Part shown: positions 48,820-60,994 of the stretch, piece after piece
How the letters are laid out: the number at the start of each line of letters is the position of its first letter
How positions within the stretch are numbered: position 1 is the stretch's first letter
Origin: Dendrobium chrysotoxum
Taxonomy: Eukaryota; Streptophyta; Magnoliopsida; Asparagales; Orchidaceae
Reading direction: 5' to 3'
DNA: 64,000 bases
Assembly (NCBI GenBank): GCA_019925795.1
Contig: CM034303.1
Coordinates: forward strand, 3,906,001 to 3,970,000
Notes under the pieces: model-generated
Told to the model about the DNA's origin: nothing
The model's database searches: none
The model's input: only the letters and a program-made list of their open reading frames with translations
Made by a program: the position numbers and the translations under genes

Positions 48820-49540
48820 ATTCAAAATAGGCAAATTTTATCATCAACTTAATAATTTTTTTTAAATATACTTAGGATCTATTTGGAATTATTTTATCAT
48901 TGTTTTATTTTTTAAATAATAATTATAATTTATTTGACTATTATTTTTTTGTTGCTTTTAAAAAAATTTTGTGACGGAAATTTATTTTTTACAGATGTTA
49001 CTGTCTAATAAAAAATTATTTCTCATAATAATTTTATAATTATTAAAAAATCTTAATCTTGATAGCCCGAGAAAATAATTAAAATTATAAATATTTTATT
49101 TAATCATAATATTAACTATAAAGCATTTTTGGAAATAAATATACAAATATGCAATGGTCTAAATTTTTTTAACTTTTGCATCAATTTTTATTCAAAATAG
49201 ACATTTTTTATAACAAACTTAATCAATCATATGTAAATTTTTATTTAAAGTAAACTTAGGGCTATTTAGAATTGTTTTCTCATTATTTTATTTTTTAAAT
49301 AGTAATTATAATTTTACTTGATTATTCTTTTCTTGTTATTTTTCAAAAATTTTCATGATGAAAAATTATTTTCAACAATTAGAGTTGTTACTATCTAATA
49401 AAAAATTATTTTTCTCACAATAATTTTATAATTATTAAAAAAAATCTTAATCTTGATAGCCCGAGAAAATATTATTTTTATTATATTAAATATACAATTT
49501 TATTTTGAAAATAAATATCCAAATTTGCAATAGTCTAAAT
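48820..49540. repeat. Diverged AT-rich tandem duplication
   Basis: Blocks at 48820-49170 and 49190-49540 share TTTTATTTTTTAAATA, AAAAATTATTT, ATAATTTTATAATTATTAAA and CTTGATAGCCCGAGAAAAT in the same order, about 375-395 bp apart. Confidence 0.75.
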
Positions 49541-49754
49541 TTATCACTTTGATCAGTTTTGCATTTCTTCTATTTTGATGCCTTCATCATTTTATAAAGA
49601 TAGATTTCATAAAATGACAGAATATTTATCTGATTACAAAAGATTTTTAATATGTAATAAAAGCTCTTATTGACTAATATTTATGCAAAAAAACAATTAT
49701 TACCTGAAAAATATTTATCATTAATTAATAAGAAATACAAAAACTCGGATAACA

Positions 49755-49827
49755 TGGAGATGCAGGGGATCGAACCCTGTACCTCTCGCATGCAAAGCGA
49801 GCGCTCTACCATTTGAGCTACATCCCC
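49755..49827 (-). tRNA. tRNA-Ala (UGC)
   Basis: Read on the - strand the 73-nt sequence starts GGGGATGTAGCTCAAATGG and ends CATCTCCA. The acceptor stem GGGGATG pairs with CATCTCC with one G-U pair. The anticodon stem CTCGC/GCGAG encloses TTTGCAT, giving anticodon UGC. The T arm is CAGGG-TTCGATC-CCCTG. CCA is not encoded, as expected for a nuclear gene. A and B boxes (TAGCTCAAATGG and GGTTCGATCCC) form the internal polymerase III promoter. Confidence 0.97.
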
Positions 49828-49924
49828 TTCATCTAAAAAATTAAACCTAGTTTTAAATAAAGTATTATTGTGCAATCCAAATCCAGGCAAAAAATAAGAA
49901 CATAGGCACTTCTGGCATCAAGAT

Positions 49925-50000
49925 ACATATGGTGTACAACAACAACATCAAGCCTTTATCCCATTATGTGGGGTCGGTTACATGAATATTTTTTCTCCAT
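49925..50000 (-). mobile_element. RTE LINE 3' tip, - strand
   Basis: ACAACAACAACATCAAGCC, TTTATCCCATTATGTGGGGT and the following bases are the complement of the VADP(T)xWDKGL-(TTG)n end of the RTE elements. Only about 75 bp remains, 100 bp from the tRNA gene. Confidence 0.8.
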
Positions 50001-50079
50001 TTGGTATACGTAAAAGTAATCTATGGCAGAAATTATTATTTTTTGTATGGTGAAAGTTGGAGTCCTGAGATATTTGAGT

Positions 50080-51150
50080 TACTTTGATGCGATTGTGAGC
50101 AATCATCTTAGTAGCACTCTTTATAAGAGTTGAGATTGGTGATAAAAAATTAAGATGTTAGATGTTGGTAGTTGATGTGAATTACATGTAAGTGCTGGCA
50201 GACGTTAGATGACATTTGATGGTCTACTTGATTATTATTTTTATAGGGAGAGAGACTGATGACCCATAGTCTCGACATCTGACATTTGTGATTGAGAGAT
50301 GTTGAACATTGGTTGGCATCAAATATTGGTTAGCTTGGAATGTCGAGTGTCAGTTAATGTATTGCTCTGTCATTCTTCTTATAAGGCGCAGGGGAGTGGG
50401 TGATCGAAAAGGTGGACATTAGATCTTGGTCACTGACATACATAAAACATTGGAAAACATCAAATTATGGTTTATTAAGAATGTTGAATGTTGTGCGATG
50501 GTCTGTGAACTGCTTAATCTTTCTCCTTATAAAATGAGAGACTAATGATTAGGAAGGTGAGTGCTTAATGTTAATGGTTGTTAGACTTCAAGAACTAGCA
50601 GATTTTGGATGATGGTAGGAATTCCAAACTTAGAGATACAATTAGTGGTATGCTTGATCGTTCTCATTATACTGGAAGATATTGATAAATAGGAAGGTGG
50701 GTGTTAGACATCAGTGGCTAGTAAATGTCAAAGATTGACAAGTGTTGTGGGGTGGTTATTTGGGAATCTTGGATGCCACGTGGCAATCATTGATCAACTT
50801 GATGATTTGATTCATAGAAGAGGAGACCAATGACCGAGAAGATGGTAATTGGAGGTCACTAATTGACTAACTTCACATAATAGTTATGGAGGGCATCAAT
50901 GTTAATCAATGTTTGTCATGGGAATTACTTGATGATAAACATTGGTGTTATTCGATGATGAATATCCATACAACTCAATACTCAACATTCAACATTGGTG
51001 CAGAATGGGTATCATCATTGATAGATGGTAGGTGTCAGATGTGGTCAAAGGTAGGTGTCGATATTTGTTGATAATAAGCATCGATATAGCCATCAATGGC
51101 GGTCCCGACATGTTAGTCGATGAATGGCATCAGAGTTTGATTAATGAAGT
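50080..51150. repeat. Degenerate tandem array, period about 140 bp
   Basis: A marker word CTTGAT(C/T)(A/G)TT(C/A)T followed by a ...TTATA...GAGAC/GAAG...TGA(T/C)(C/T)A(A/G)(G/A)AAGGTGG pattern recurs near 50227, 50365, 50513, 50653, 50798 and 50928. Unit lengths are about 130-148 bp. Similarity is low but the order of words is constant. No coding potential. Confidence 0.55.
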
Positions 51151-51199
51151 GTTAAATGTTGGTCGAATATCGGGGTGAGTCGAGTATCATTTTTGTGAG

Positions 51200-52060
51200 G
51201 ATTATAATGATCTCGATACTAATTTTGTACTACTACTTATTGCTAGATTTATCTTATCACAAAATTAAAAGGATTTGTGCTAATAAAAATAAACAACTGG
51301 AAATCTACTTGGAGTAAATTCTATGTTCTAATTATTTTTAACTTATGAAAGATAAGAAAAGTTGTGTACATATATTGGTCTATCCTAATGGATGTTGTGA
51401 ATAAGAGCATATGTGACTCCTCATCTTTGTCAAGTTCCTTAGAGTCTTTAGCAAAGTTTAACTTTACCACTGTTAAACTATTTCCTTAACTTTACCGTTG
51501 TCTATGCCTGTAAGTTCTTCATTCTAGTTCCCCTTCTACTATGCCTCAGTCAAGGACATGAATCACACTATATTTTAATTTTGTGCAAGGCCTATACACA
51601 AAGTAAATGAAGTTCAAAGAAAAAAGAAATAATAGTAGAAAGCTTAAACACTTAGATCTATTATGTGTAACACATGCATTCTTATTACATCATAAGCCCA
51701 CAAAATGATTTAGCCTATCATTGATATACATAATCATGAAAAACTTTATTGCAAAGGTAAAAAATAAATACAAGAGTAGAGTTTTAATGATAGATAGAAT
51801 CATATTAATCTTGTAACAACAAATACAATACTTCCTTGATCTTTGATCCTTCTCTCTTTGCTTACACACTCTCACCCTCACTATTGGACCCTGCCTAAAA
51901 CTAAGTATAAGAGATAAAATTGTCTAGCTCCCTTCAATAATTTGGCCATGCTATTTATATAAAAAATAAATACTTATCATTAATTCCATGATGTTTAAAG
52001 TGGTAGTTCTGCGGTGTTCATAATTTAAACTAACGCTATGGTGCTTATGAAGCACAATGT
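51200..52060. other. Interval without a recognised gene
   Basis: AT-rich sequence; nothing identifiable apart from isolated pyrimidine-rich stretches near 51830-51930. Confidence 0.5.
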
Positions 52061-53375
52061 TTGTCATGCCCCAATTGGAGCATAATGACTAGATTTTTAA
52101 GACCACCCAACATATTCTGAGATTTTTTTTTTAAATAGAAAAAATATATACCTTCTGAGTTTTTCAGATAATAAGATGAAACTGTACCTTTTGAGACTTA
52201 TAAGTCTTTTGAGATTTTTGGAGAATTGATGAAATCTTTATCTTATAAACCATATGTCATATGATGTTTTTAAAGAATAAGGGAAACTTGAACCTTCTAA
52301 GGCTTTTAACCATCTAATATTTTTGGTTTAATTTTACCTTTTAAGGCTTATATTTTATGATATTTTTTGGGCAATCTTATATCTTCTGAGGCTTATATTT
52401 TCTAAGCTTTTTGGATGATCTTATGAAATTTGTAATCAATTATAACATTTTATTTTCTCTTTTTTCATCCCACTTACAGTAAAATGTTATAATTCAACAA
52501 ATATTCCCCATGTTATTAAAACTATGATGATTCATCTATTATATTTATCAACTCCATCACATTATTATTGTGCATATAGGAAAATATAATATGTAGTTTT
52601 TGTTTTTAAAAAAAATTTTATAAAGAGTATAAAAATAAAAAATAATGGTACAATGAAATATTGATGCAAAAGATTTTTTGCTTTTATATATTAAGAAAAA
52701 ATATATATACAAAATTTTTCATAATGATAAAGAGCACAAAAAAAAAAAAAAAAACCCTAAACCTAAACTAATATGATAGACTTCAACACTTTAATAAGCT
52801 CAAATACAAAAGCAATTACATTAAAGACCCATGCCTTATCTATGATTTTTATAAGGTCCTGAGAAACATAACTTTGAGGCAGATAATTAGTGATTGAGAT
52901 TTCGTTTGGGATGGCTTTCTTACTCTTTTCTAAAGCAGTTTTTTAATACAAAAAGTTTTTGAACTAGAACTTTTTTTACCTAGGAAGCTACTTAAGAAAG
53001 TACTAGGAAAGCCACCCCAAAAGAAGCTTGAGTCTTCAAAATGTGCATCTGCCAGCCCATGTCAGCTGAAGGCATCTTCTTCAACTAAGCCATATAGTCC
53101 ATATTTAGAGAGAAAAGTTAATGGAAAAATGGCTTTTGATGATGATTACAAGAAGCTTGCACTTGTCAACATTAATCAGATTAAATTGCCATCTTCACCC
53201 AACCTCGAATACCTATCCAAGATCTGATTGCATATAATCCTTCTTTTTATCAAGCTTTTCTCTTTGAACTTTCGCGAGATGGCTCAAGTGAAGAAGAAAC
53301 ATTCGACATATTAGGGTTGATAGAGGCACAACTCTCGACACTTGATTGCATAGAATCCTCCTCGAAAATTATTTT
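52060..53375. repeat. 3' flank of PAP copy 1, duplicated at 60995-62054
   Basis: GCCCCAATTGGAGCA, ACATATTCTGAGATTTTTTT, CATATGATGTTTTTAAAGAA and CACATTATTATTGTGCATAT are shared in order with 60995-62054. This fixes the left part of an about 8.8-kb tandem duplication. Confidence 0.85.
52896..53029. mobile_element. Tourist-like MITE 3' of PAP copy 1
   Basis: Ends GATTTCGTTTGGGATGGC and AAAGCCACCCCAAAAGAAGC. Present at the equivalent place in copy 2, so it predates the duplication. Confidence 0.72.
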
Positions 53376-56300
53376 TTACTTAACTTTACTCTCTGAGCAT
53401 GCACTAGATAGCTCAGATGAAGAAGACCTCTCAAATGCCATTTTTATCTTAAGTCTTCTCTCTAAAGACCCTCCACTACATTCTTTTTCACTGAAACCTT
53501 TCTCAAATATTTGTGGGGTACTTGGTCGTGAAGGCCGAGGTTGCCTATAGTCTTTTGGGAAAACAAATGAAGGGATCTGCTTTCTTAGAACATGAGAAAT
53601 ATAAATTTCCATACCAGGTCTCCAGGACATATACATGTTCACACAATCTTTAAATTCTTCCATAGTTGCTCGTAGATCAAATTGCTGGCCTTCTTCAACC
53701 TTGACCCCTTGTTTTCTCCGTAATCCCAGGAAAAATAAACAATGAGGAGACCGCCTAGAAGAATTAATATACTCAGTAGGATAAGGGTGGCATTGCAACA
53801 TCCCATATGTATCCCTCTCAATCTAAAAGAAAAAAAAATAAAAAATAATAGTAAACGTTAAACATTCCAAGGAAAATATTTTTTTTTTGATGAAATAAAG
53901 AAATAACACAAAAAAATCCAACCAAAGGATTCAAAAAGCAAAAAATTTACCTTAAGAATCATAATCCTCAAACGAGATTCCACCCAACCCTTCCAAATAC
54001 GCAAATCATCAGCATCCATGGCAACTATGTCAACCTTAAGAAAATTCTTGTATGACTCGAAAAACTGGTAAGGTTGAAATAATGCACTCCAATTTGCCTT
54101 ATTCAGATCAATCTCCTGGAAGTAGTGAATAAAGTTAGAAAGATAGACTGTTGGAATTTTTTTTTCATACAGCCTAGAAACATCATTACCTCACAAATTT
54201 TGTTGCCAAATTGGAACTGCTCATTCATAACTTGTAGGGTACTTTTTGATACATTATAACTCGAATTCACACTTGGGTATGCTGGTGTAATGATTGGCAT
54301 TTGATGAGTTCTGTCATTGTAGTTCATATATGGATCCCAAACAGTAAAGTCTAGTTTATCATACGCAATTGAACACAACATGACAGGATTTGGCCAACAC
54401 CATTCGGAATAGACTCTGAAGAAACGAGTGACCAACATACTGGGTGAAGCATTTGGAAACAATTGGCAGACACGGGCTACCAGTAAAGCCCAACTAATAC
54501 CCCCAAGAAATCCAATAACCTAGCATGATAAAGGTAGTCAATGGTGGAATGTTTAGTAGATTATGAGAAAATAATAACAAAAATCAGTGCTAACAAGACT
54601 TACATTTGAGTAGACACCGCGAGTCTTAGCCCAAAGCTTAATGCATCTTAAAGTTATTCGAAAATTCTAAAAGATCAAAAATATATTTAGAATCAATTAG
54701 TTAAATTTTATAACCTAAGGAACTAAAGCAAGATAATAAATAGCAACCACTGTATTGACCTTAACATTAGGAACAAGTCCAAGTATCTGATCAGCAACCC
54801 TACAAGCATTAAGGCTTCGAGCAGTACATTCATCAACATTATATAACACCGAAACATTAGATATATCCAAATCCTGCATAGAAATAGTAAGAGAGCAAAG
54901 AGAGGATAATTTCATTAAAAAGTTGTAAAATAATATTTGCATCAAATTTAGGCTTCATTTGTGACGACTTTCTTACTGTTTCTTAAAGCTTCTTTCTAGT
55001 ACAAAAATAAAAGCTGCTTTATGAAGCAATAAAAAAAATGAAAGTCCCAAAAAAAGAAAAAGATTCTAATAAGCTAAACTAATGAGCATTATAATATCTA
55101 GATGAATACCAAAAAAAAATCTAACATACTTCTGGAACTACAAGTACTGATATACTTGCATATAGAAGGTCAACAGATATCCCATTAAACTTAAATTTCA
55201 TAACAGGAACATGAGCATTCCGAATAGGTTGAAGCTCACTGACTTCTTCTCTTTCAGCCAAAATGTCATGTAAAATGATGAAAAAGTCCTCCTGCACGTG
55301 TCAAATAGCTAGTTATACCAAGTTCACCTAGACAAGGGGTAAAATCTCAATCACATGAGCAATTATTAACCTCTCTATTGACATATGAAGGGCCAACACA
55401 TAATGTGTCAATATCAGCTCCTGGTCCATTAACCTGTTACACCAACAATTAATTAATAGACATTCACTCATATTAGATTGAGAATAATATACAATCATAC
55501 ATTGAAAATTTTTGTTTTTTTCTGGACCAAATCATGCATATATAGTTATTAGACCTCAAAATACCCCCTTTGTTAAGGTAGAACAAGAATAAAAGATTTA
55601 GGCTTCGTTTGGGACAGCTTTCTTTAATTTTGGTACTAGAAAACTGCTTTGACAAGCAATAAGAAAGCCGTGCCAAACGAAGCCTTAATGAATAGCTTGA
55701 GGGTTGACATTTCAATTTCAGAAAAAATATAGATACCACACACCCTTTGAGGGACTTCTAATAATAAATTAGATGTTAGAGTCATGTGAAAAGATTTTCT
55801 CACCCCTAATCGCTGAGAACCAATTGTAAAAATGATAGCATTTGCTTGTTCAACCATTTCATTATTGTATCCACGTTGATATGTTAATTGCTTCACCCAA
55901 GTTTTTACAATCTGCAGGAAATATTGATAAACATAGTAAATATCTAATTAGACGACTAACAAACAAGATGGTTATAAAAATAAAAAAAGGCTACACTTAA
56001 TTAATTAGAATTGGGAATATAAATTTACAACTGCATATTACTCATTTTTCATGTAAATAAAAATGGAATCATTAATAATTCAGTATGCACAAGCCATCTT
56101 AGATTTTTTTTAAACAAACAAAGATAAATAAAATTTTATGAAAGCTTAATGATCTCTAATTTGTTTAAGTACCACTCCACAACAATTGATAAGGAGAAAC
56201 CCTAATTGAAAGCTAAATTCACTATTTGCCAACCACATATGAAAAATGGCAAATCTATTAAATTGTTGATCAACCACTATTGCTTATTATATACATTCCA

Positions 56301-56809
56301 TATAATTATTCAACATGGAAAAATAATGGCGGGACATTTTTGGGTTGAACCAGAACCCAAACCCGACCCGAAAACCCATTTTGACATATTTAACGAAAGA
56401 GGAGGGAGTAGCAAAGTAATTGAAAACGTGAGAATAAGTCACACAAAATAGGTGTTTGAAAAATATAGTATAATAAAATAGATATATCATCACATTGAAC
56501 TTGATAAAAATGGACAATACTTGATTCAATAGTCTTGGAACTTCCTCTCTTCTCATTTCTTCTTTCTTGCTTCCATAAAGCCCAGCCTTGGCCAAGAACT
56601 TCATCAAGAAGGACATATTAATTAGAAGGCGCATTGGATGAACAAACAGATAAACGAAGAACAAAGATAAAGAAGAATGAGCGCACTTTCTTTAATTCAA
56701 CGTCTCTTTGAAGATCAGCTCTATTCGGCCCAGCATTTGAAATTGGCTTTGCCACACCATGCTGATTTGAGATTTGTGACACAACGCTTCCATCAACCGA
56801 ACACTCCAT
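53376..56809 (-). CDS. Canonical nuclear poly(A) polymerase, copy 1
   Basis: This adds poly(A) tails to pre-mRNA. Ten exons on the - strand: 56687-56809, 56521-56598, 55804-55911, 55371-55433, 55130-55291, 54760-54873, 54604-54666, 54190-54519, 53951-54115 and 53376-53822. All join in frame to 550 residues. The nucleotidyltransferase core has FTIGSQRLG (GS at about 98-99), GPGADIDTLCVGP with D110 and D112, and ISVDLLYA with D165; the 2- and 53-residue spacing fits the family triad. The central and RNA-binding domains show GGISWALLVARVCQL, MPIITPAYPSVNSSYN, WKGWVESRLR, MLQCHPYP and EFKDCVNMY. It lacks the long C-terminus of the large plant enzymes, as in short PAPS3-like forms. A TAA at 53376 ends it about 55 residues before copy 2. 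The first donor (GTGCGC) is weak. Function is likely; localisation is uncertain. Confidence 0.92.
54951..55045. mobile_element. Decayed Tourist-like MITE in PAP copy 1 intron 5
   Basis: Starts GGCTTCATTTGTGACGAC after TTA at 54948-54950; the right terminus is eroded. Shared with 63783-63870 in copy 2. Confidence 0.65.
55601..55684. mobile_element. Short Tourist-like MITE in PAP copy 1 intron 3
   Basis: An 84-bp element with ends GGCTTCGTTTGGGACAGC and GCCGTGCCAAACGAAGCC and TTA on both sides (55598-55600 and 55685-55687). The clean ends suggest a recent insertion. Confidence 0.85.
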
Positions 56810-57216
56810 CCTTAAATTGCAGAAATGATCTAAGAGATCACCTTTTGAATATTAGGAAAACAATTTTTTTTCCCACTTGATTGATCTTGAGAATAATCCT
56901 CGATGAGAGACTAATGCCACCAATGCCAGATCTTTGCCAGAGTCCGCAATCTTGAGAGCTTAAATATACGAAGGGAAATTGAATAGATATTAGTAGGCCA
57001 AAGAAACGTGCGGCCTCCTTGAATCCAAACGAATGGATGGGAGAAAAACAAGGGAGAAATGGAGGTAGAGGTAGTTTCAGGAGAAGAAATGTTCTAACCA
57101 TCATTTTAAATTCTACCTTCCTAATTTAAGCTAATACTTAAATTTAGAAAATCAAAGAAAATGTAGAATTAAAAAAAAGTAAATGTCTCTTATTATTAAT
57201 TAGAAAAATGTAAATT

Positions 57217-57247
<31 letters not shown>

Positions 57248-57690
57248 ACCAATATCAATGATCATTAAAGTAGGCAGGACATGAAGGTAGATTAATTAAT
57301 AGATTTTCATATTCATGGACGAAATAGTTATTATAAAAAATGATATTCCTTGCAAAATTTGTGGTCTTTTAGAATCCACAACGAATGAATGAGCGAGAAA
57401 TAAGGGTTGAAATATTCTAATAATCATTTTAAATTCTACCTTCCTAATTTAGGTTAATACTTAAATTTAGAAAATCAAAGAAAAGGTGGAATTTAAAAAA
57501 TATTTTAAAGGTTTCTTATTATTAATTAGAAAATGTAGATTCCAAAATATAAATTAATCCGTTAATTAATATACCAAAATTTCTAAATTTAATTTGAGCT
57601 CCTTTGGATATGAATCTTGTCACTTTTAATAATATTCATGATACATCACAAAAAATTCTCTTTGATCATGCACAAATCTTGATGCATATT
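56810..57690. repeat. Upstream region of PAP copy 1 with a partial direct duplication
   Basis: The first 250 bp presumably hold the promoter and leader. Blocks at about 57005-57225 and 57360-57555 share CCTTCCTAATTTA, AATACTTAAATTTAGAAAAT and TCTTATTATTAATTAGAAAA. A third partial relative of the 57246-57330 stretch (AGATTAATTAATAGATTTTC) is at 58905-58935. Confidence 0.65.
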
Positions 57691-57699
57691 TGAAATACG

Positions 57700-58590
57700 C
57701 CACCACTGTTGAACATTTGCCCTACCATCATCATCGAACGTCCGTCCAGCCATCACCGCGTCGCACGTCGTCTACTATCCCTCCGACCACCGTTGCCCGA
57801 CTACTATCATTTCGACCTTCATCGCCCACCAATTACGATCCTTCCAACCTCCGAAGCCAGCCGACTACTATCCCGCTGAACACCGTTGCTCGACTATGAT
57901 CCTTCTGACCACCGTCGCCCGACTATGATCCTTCCGTCCCTCATCGCCGTCGACTACAATCCCTTCGGCCACGCCGCTCAAGCATGGTCCTTCCAAACAC
58001 TGTCGCCAGGCTATGATTCTTTTGACCTTTGTTATTATGGTCCATCTGATTATCACTGCCCGACTAAGATCCTTCCAACCTCAATTGCCCGCTTACTGTG
58101 GTCCTTCCGACCTCTGTCGCCCGCCAACTAGGGTGCCGCAGACCATCATCATCTAACAACAATCCTTCTATCCTTCATCGCTCATCGACTAGGGTCCATC
58201 CAACTATCATCGTTCGACTACAATTCTTCTGACCTCCGTCGCCTGACTACGGTCTTTCTTACCTCCGTCTCCTGTCGATTATGGTCCCTCCAGCCATCGT
58301 TGCTAGACTACAGTCCTTCCGACCTCTATCACCCACCGATCACCATCGCCTGACTACGGTCCTTCCATAGTGTTTCACCCACCGACTATGGTCCATCCGA
58401 CCACCGCCACCCACCGACTACGGTTTTTCTGACCTCCGTCGCCCGATTACGATCCTTTCGACCTCCGTCGCTTGCTAATACGTCCGACTATGTTCCTTTT
58501 AATCTCTGTCACCCGTTGACTATGGTCCCTCCGACAATCATCCCTTCCACCACCGTCGCCTGACTACGGCCCTTCCGACCTCTGAATGTT
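57700..58590. repeat. GC-rich CGACTA tandem repeat, longest array
   Basis: About 30 degenerate units of CGACTACGGTCC(T/A)TCCGACC plus a TCCGTCGCCC-like half, in a strongly AT-rich setting. Same family as 5095-5600 and 11215-11735. No open frame here looks like a protein. Confidence 0.82.
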
Positions 58591-58741
58591 CAAGCCGCAA
58601 CAATTCAGTTTGTCTTATCAAAATATTCAATGAAATTATAAGTTTGCTGGAATGTGTTTGAGTAGTCTTAAAATGAATTATGTTAGTGTTCATTTAAAAT
58701 GTTGCCTCAAAATACATGTATGGTTGGATATATTTTTTTGG

Positions 58742-58850
<109 letters not shown>

Positions 58851-58899
58851 GAAATTGACATTGTAAAATAACCAATTTCAATGATCTTTAAAATAGCCA

Positions 58900-59964
58900 A
58901 GATATAAAGAGAGATTAATTAATAGATTTTCATATTCATAAAAATAATATTTCTTACAAATTTTATGTTATGGAGAAAGGCTTATAAATTTTAGTCATAG
59001 AGGAAAACTTCTTTAGTCATTCATAAAAGTTGATCGTTTATTTTTTTTTAGATAAAAAAAAATATTTCGTAATAAAATGAAAAAAAAAAAAAGATGATAG
59101 TCAAAAAAAGATATTACTCTACACCTCCGAAGGGTATGAAATCCTCATATTTTGAAAATTAGCTTTATTTTGATTTTATTTACTTAAAATCAAATACCAA
59201 AAATGATAAAATGCTTGCAAACGAAAAAAACAATACGACCATATAAAAATTGTGAGACCATTAAATACTTAATGGTTGAGATTTTTGACGGTAACAAATG
59301 ATACCAAAGTATTGGACCAATCAATAGACCGGAGAATTTTAGTTATTTATGTATTATTTTAATTATAAAATTATGGTTACAAAAATGATTAAATTCAAAT
59401 AAATTAACTTTAATAAATCTTAAAAGCATTAATTTCTTAATTTAATTTGGTTGATGTGAAAGACATTAAATTTAATTAAAATTTAATATACATTTTATGG
59501 GATTTAAAATTAAATATATAATAATTTTTTAATTCTACGTATTTTTTAAATTTTCTAAATGTATGTTTTAGCCTAAATTAGGAAGCTATAATTTAAAACG
59601 ATGGACTATTCGATGTGTACATAATAGAGAATACGCATCAATTGGAGTAAAAATTATTAAAAAAGTTACTCTAAATTCTTGAAATAAGCTTAAATTTGAT
59701 CTAATGGATTCTGTTGAATTCTAAAAGTGTTAAAATAGTTTGGAATATCAAAATATAAGGTAAAGGACTCCAAAAATGTTGAAATAAGCTTTTTCAGGGT
59801 CTAGGCTGGACGTGCTAAGCCAGTTCGTAAGCTAGTTCTCTTACACTTACAACAATCACTGCCAACCCCCACCATTTAGCTTGAGTGTCTCCCAATGGAG
59901 GTACATCAATAGAGGCACGGTCTGGCACCTCCTTAAGAGGCACTTTTATTAATTTTGTTTAATC

Positions 59965-59999
<35 letters not shown>

Positions 60000-60994
60000 A
60001 AATTTAGTTACTTTTTCAAATTTTGTCTTTTTTGAATTTCTAATAATTTTTCATCCACATCTTCAAGTATATATACCCCCTTATGCAGGGAGGAAATTAA
60101 TTCCTCCTCTCATTGAGGCTTTAATTTTTCTCTTAAGAGTAGCTCTTCACTTTCTTATATAAGTGATACATAAGAATACTATCCTAGATAGACTGTGCAT
60201 ATCTCTCGTACAAGCTACAGTGCTTCTCCTTCAAGAGTTACAAATTATTATTCACGGATGGAGTTATGGAAGATGTTCACATCTCTCAATTCTTTCTAAT
60301 AAGTTTTGGCTCCGCCTCCTAAAATAGACTCAATACTATCTTGTATAGGCGATGCTTAATTCCCCCTTCTAGGCTCTAATAAATTATTGTCCCTGATATC
60401 AGTGAGTATTTTCCTTTTCATGCTTTAATGTTCATCCACTAAGGGTATTGAACCACCCTATTAGCAGAATAATGAGTGATACACGTTTTTTAATATCCGA
60501 GGTATAGCTCTAGTTTTCATCTTAAAAAAATGTTTGTCTCTATAGTTTGCGAGATTATGATTTGAAAAAATTTCACCCCATTTTGATGCTCCATTTTCTA
60601 CTAATAGGAAGGTGATTATTAACAAAATTTAATATAGCTCATACAAGAGATGATTCTGAAGAAAATACCCCAATTCAATGAGTTTGACTTTCAGGTTCAT
60701 TATGACATTTGGTGTTAACATTGGTGATACCAAGCACAAACGTTGGGATTGAACCATTGAAAAACTTGCATCCTTGTATCAAGTCCTAAGATGGAAGAGA
60801 ATGCTTATTGGAAATTGGTGTAGGAGTTTAGATATATATTATGTATATTTCTTCATGTACAAACTTGGGTAATACTCACAATCAATTTGTATATAGTAAT
60901 GAACTATCAATCTTTATATAAATGTATTTTAGATTTTTGAGAACTTGCCCCTAGAGGAAATTATCCTTTATATGTGTTTGCGACGTACTAAAAT
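58900..60994. other. AT-rich interval without a recognised gene
   Basis: A mixed stretch at about 59790-59945 (GGCTGGACGTGCTAAGCCAG and following) and another at 60080-60450 look like old non-coding transposon sequence. A (TA)n run is at about 59968-59996. I recognise no gene. Confidence 0.5.

Noticed and set aside
53317..53550. + strand open frame over PAP exon 10
   Set aside because: Antisense to a coding exon with clear family residues; the equivalent frame in copy 2 is also a shadow.
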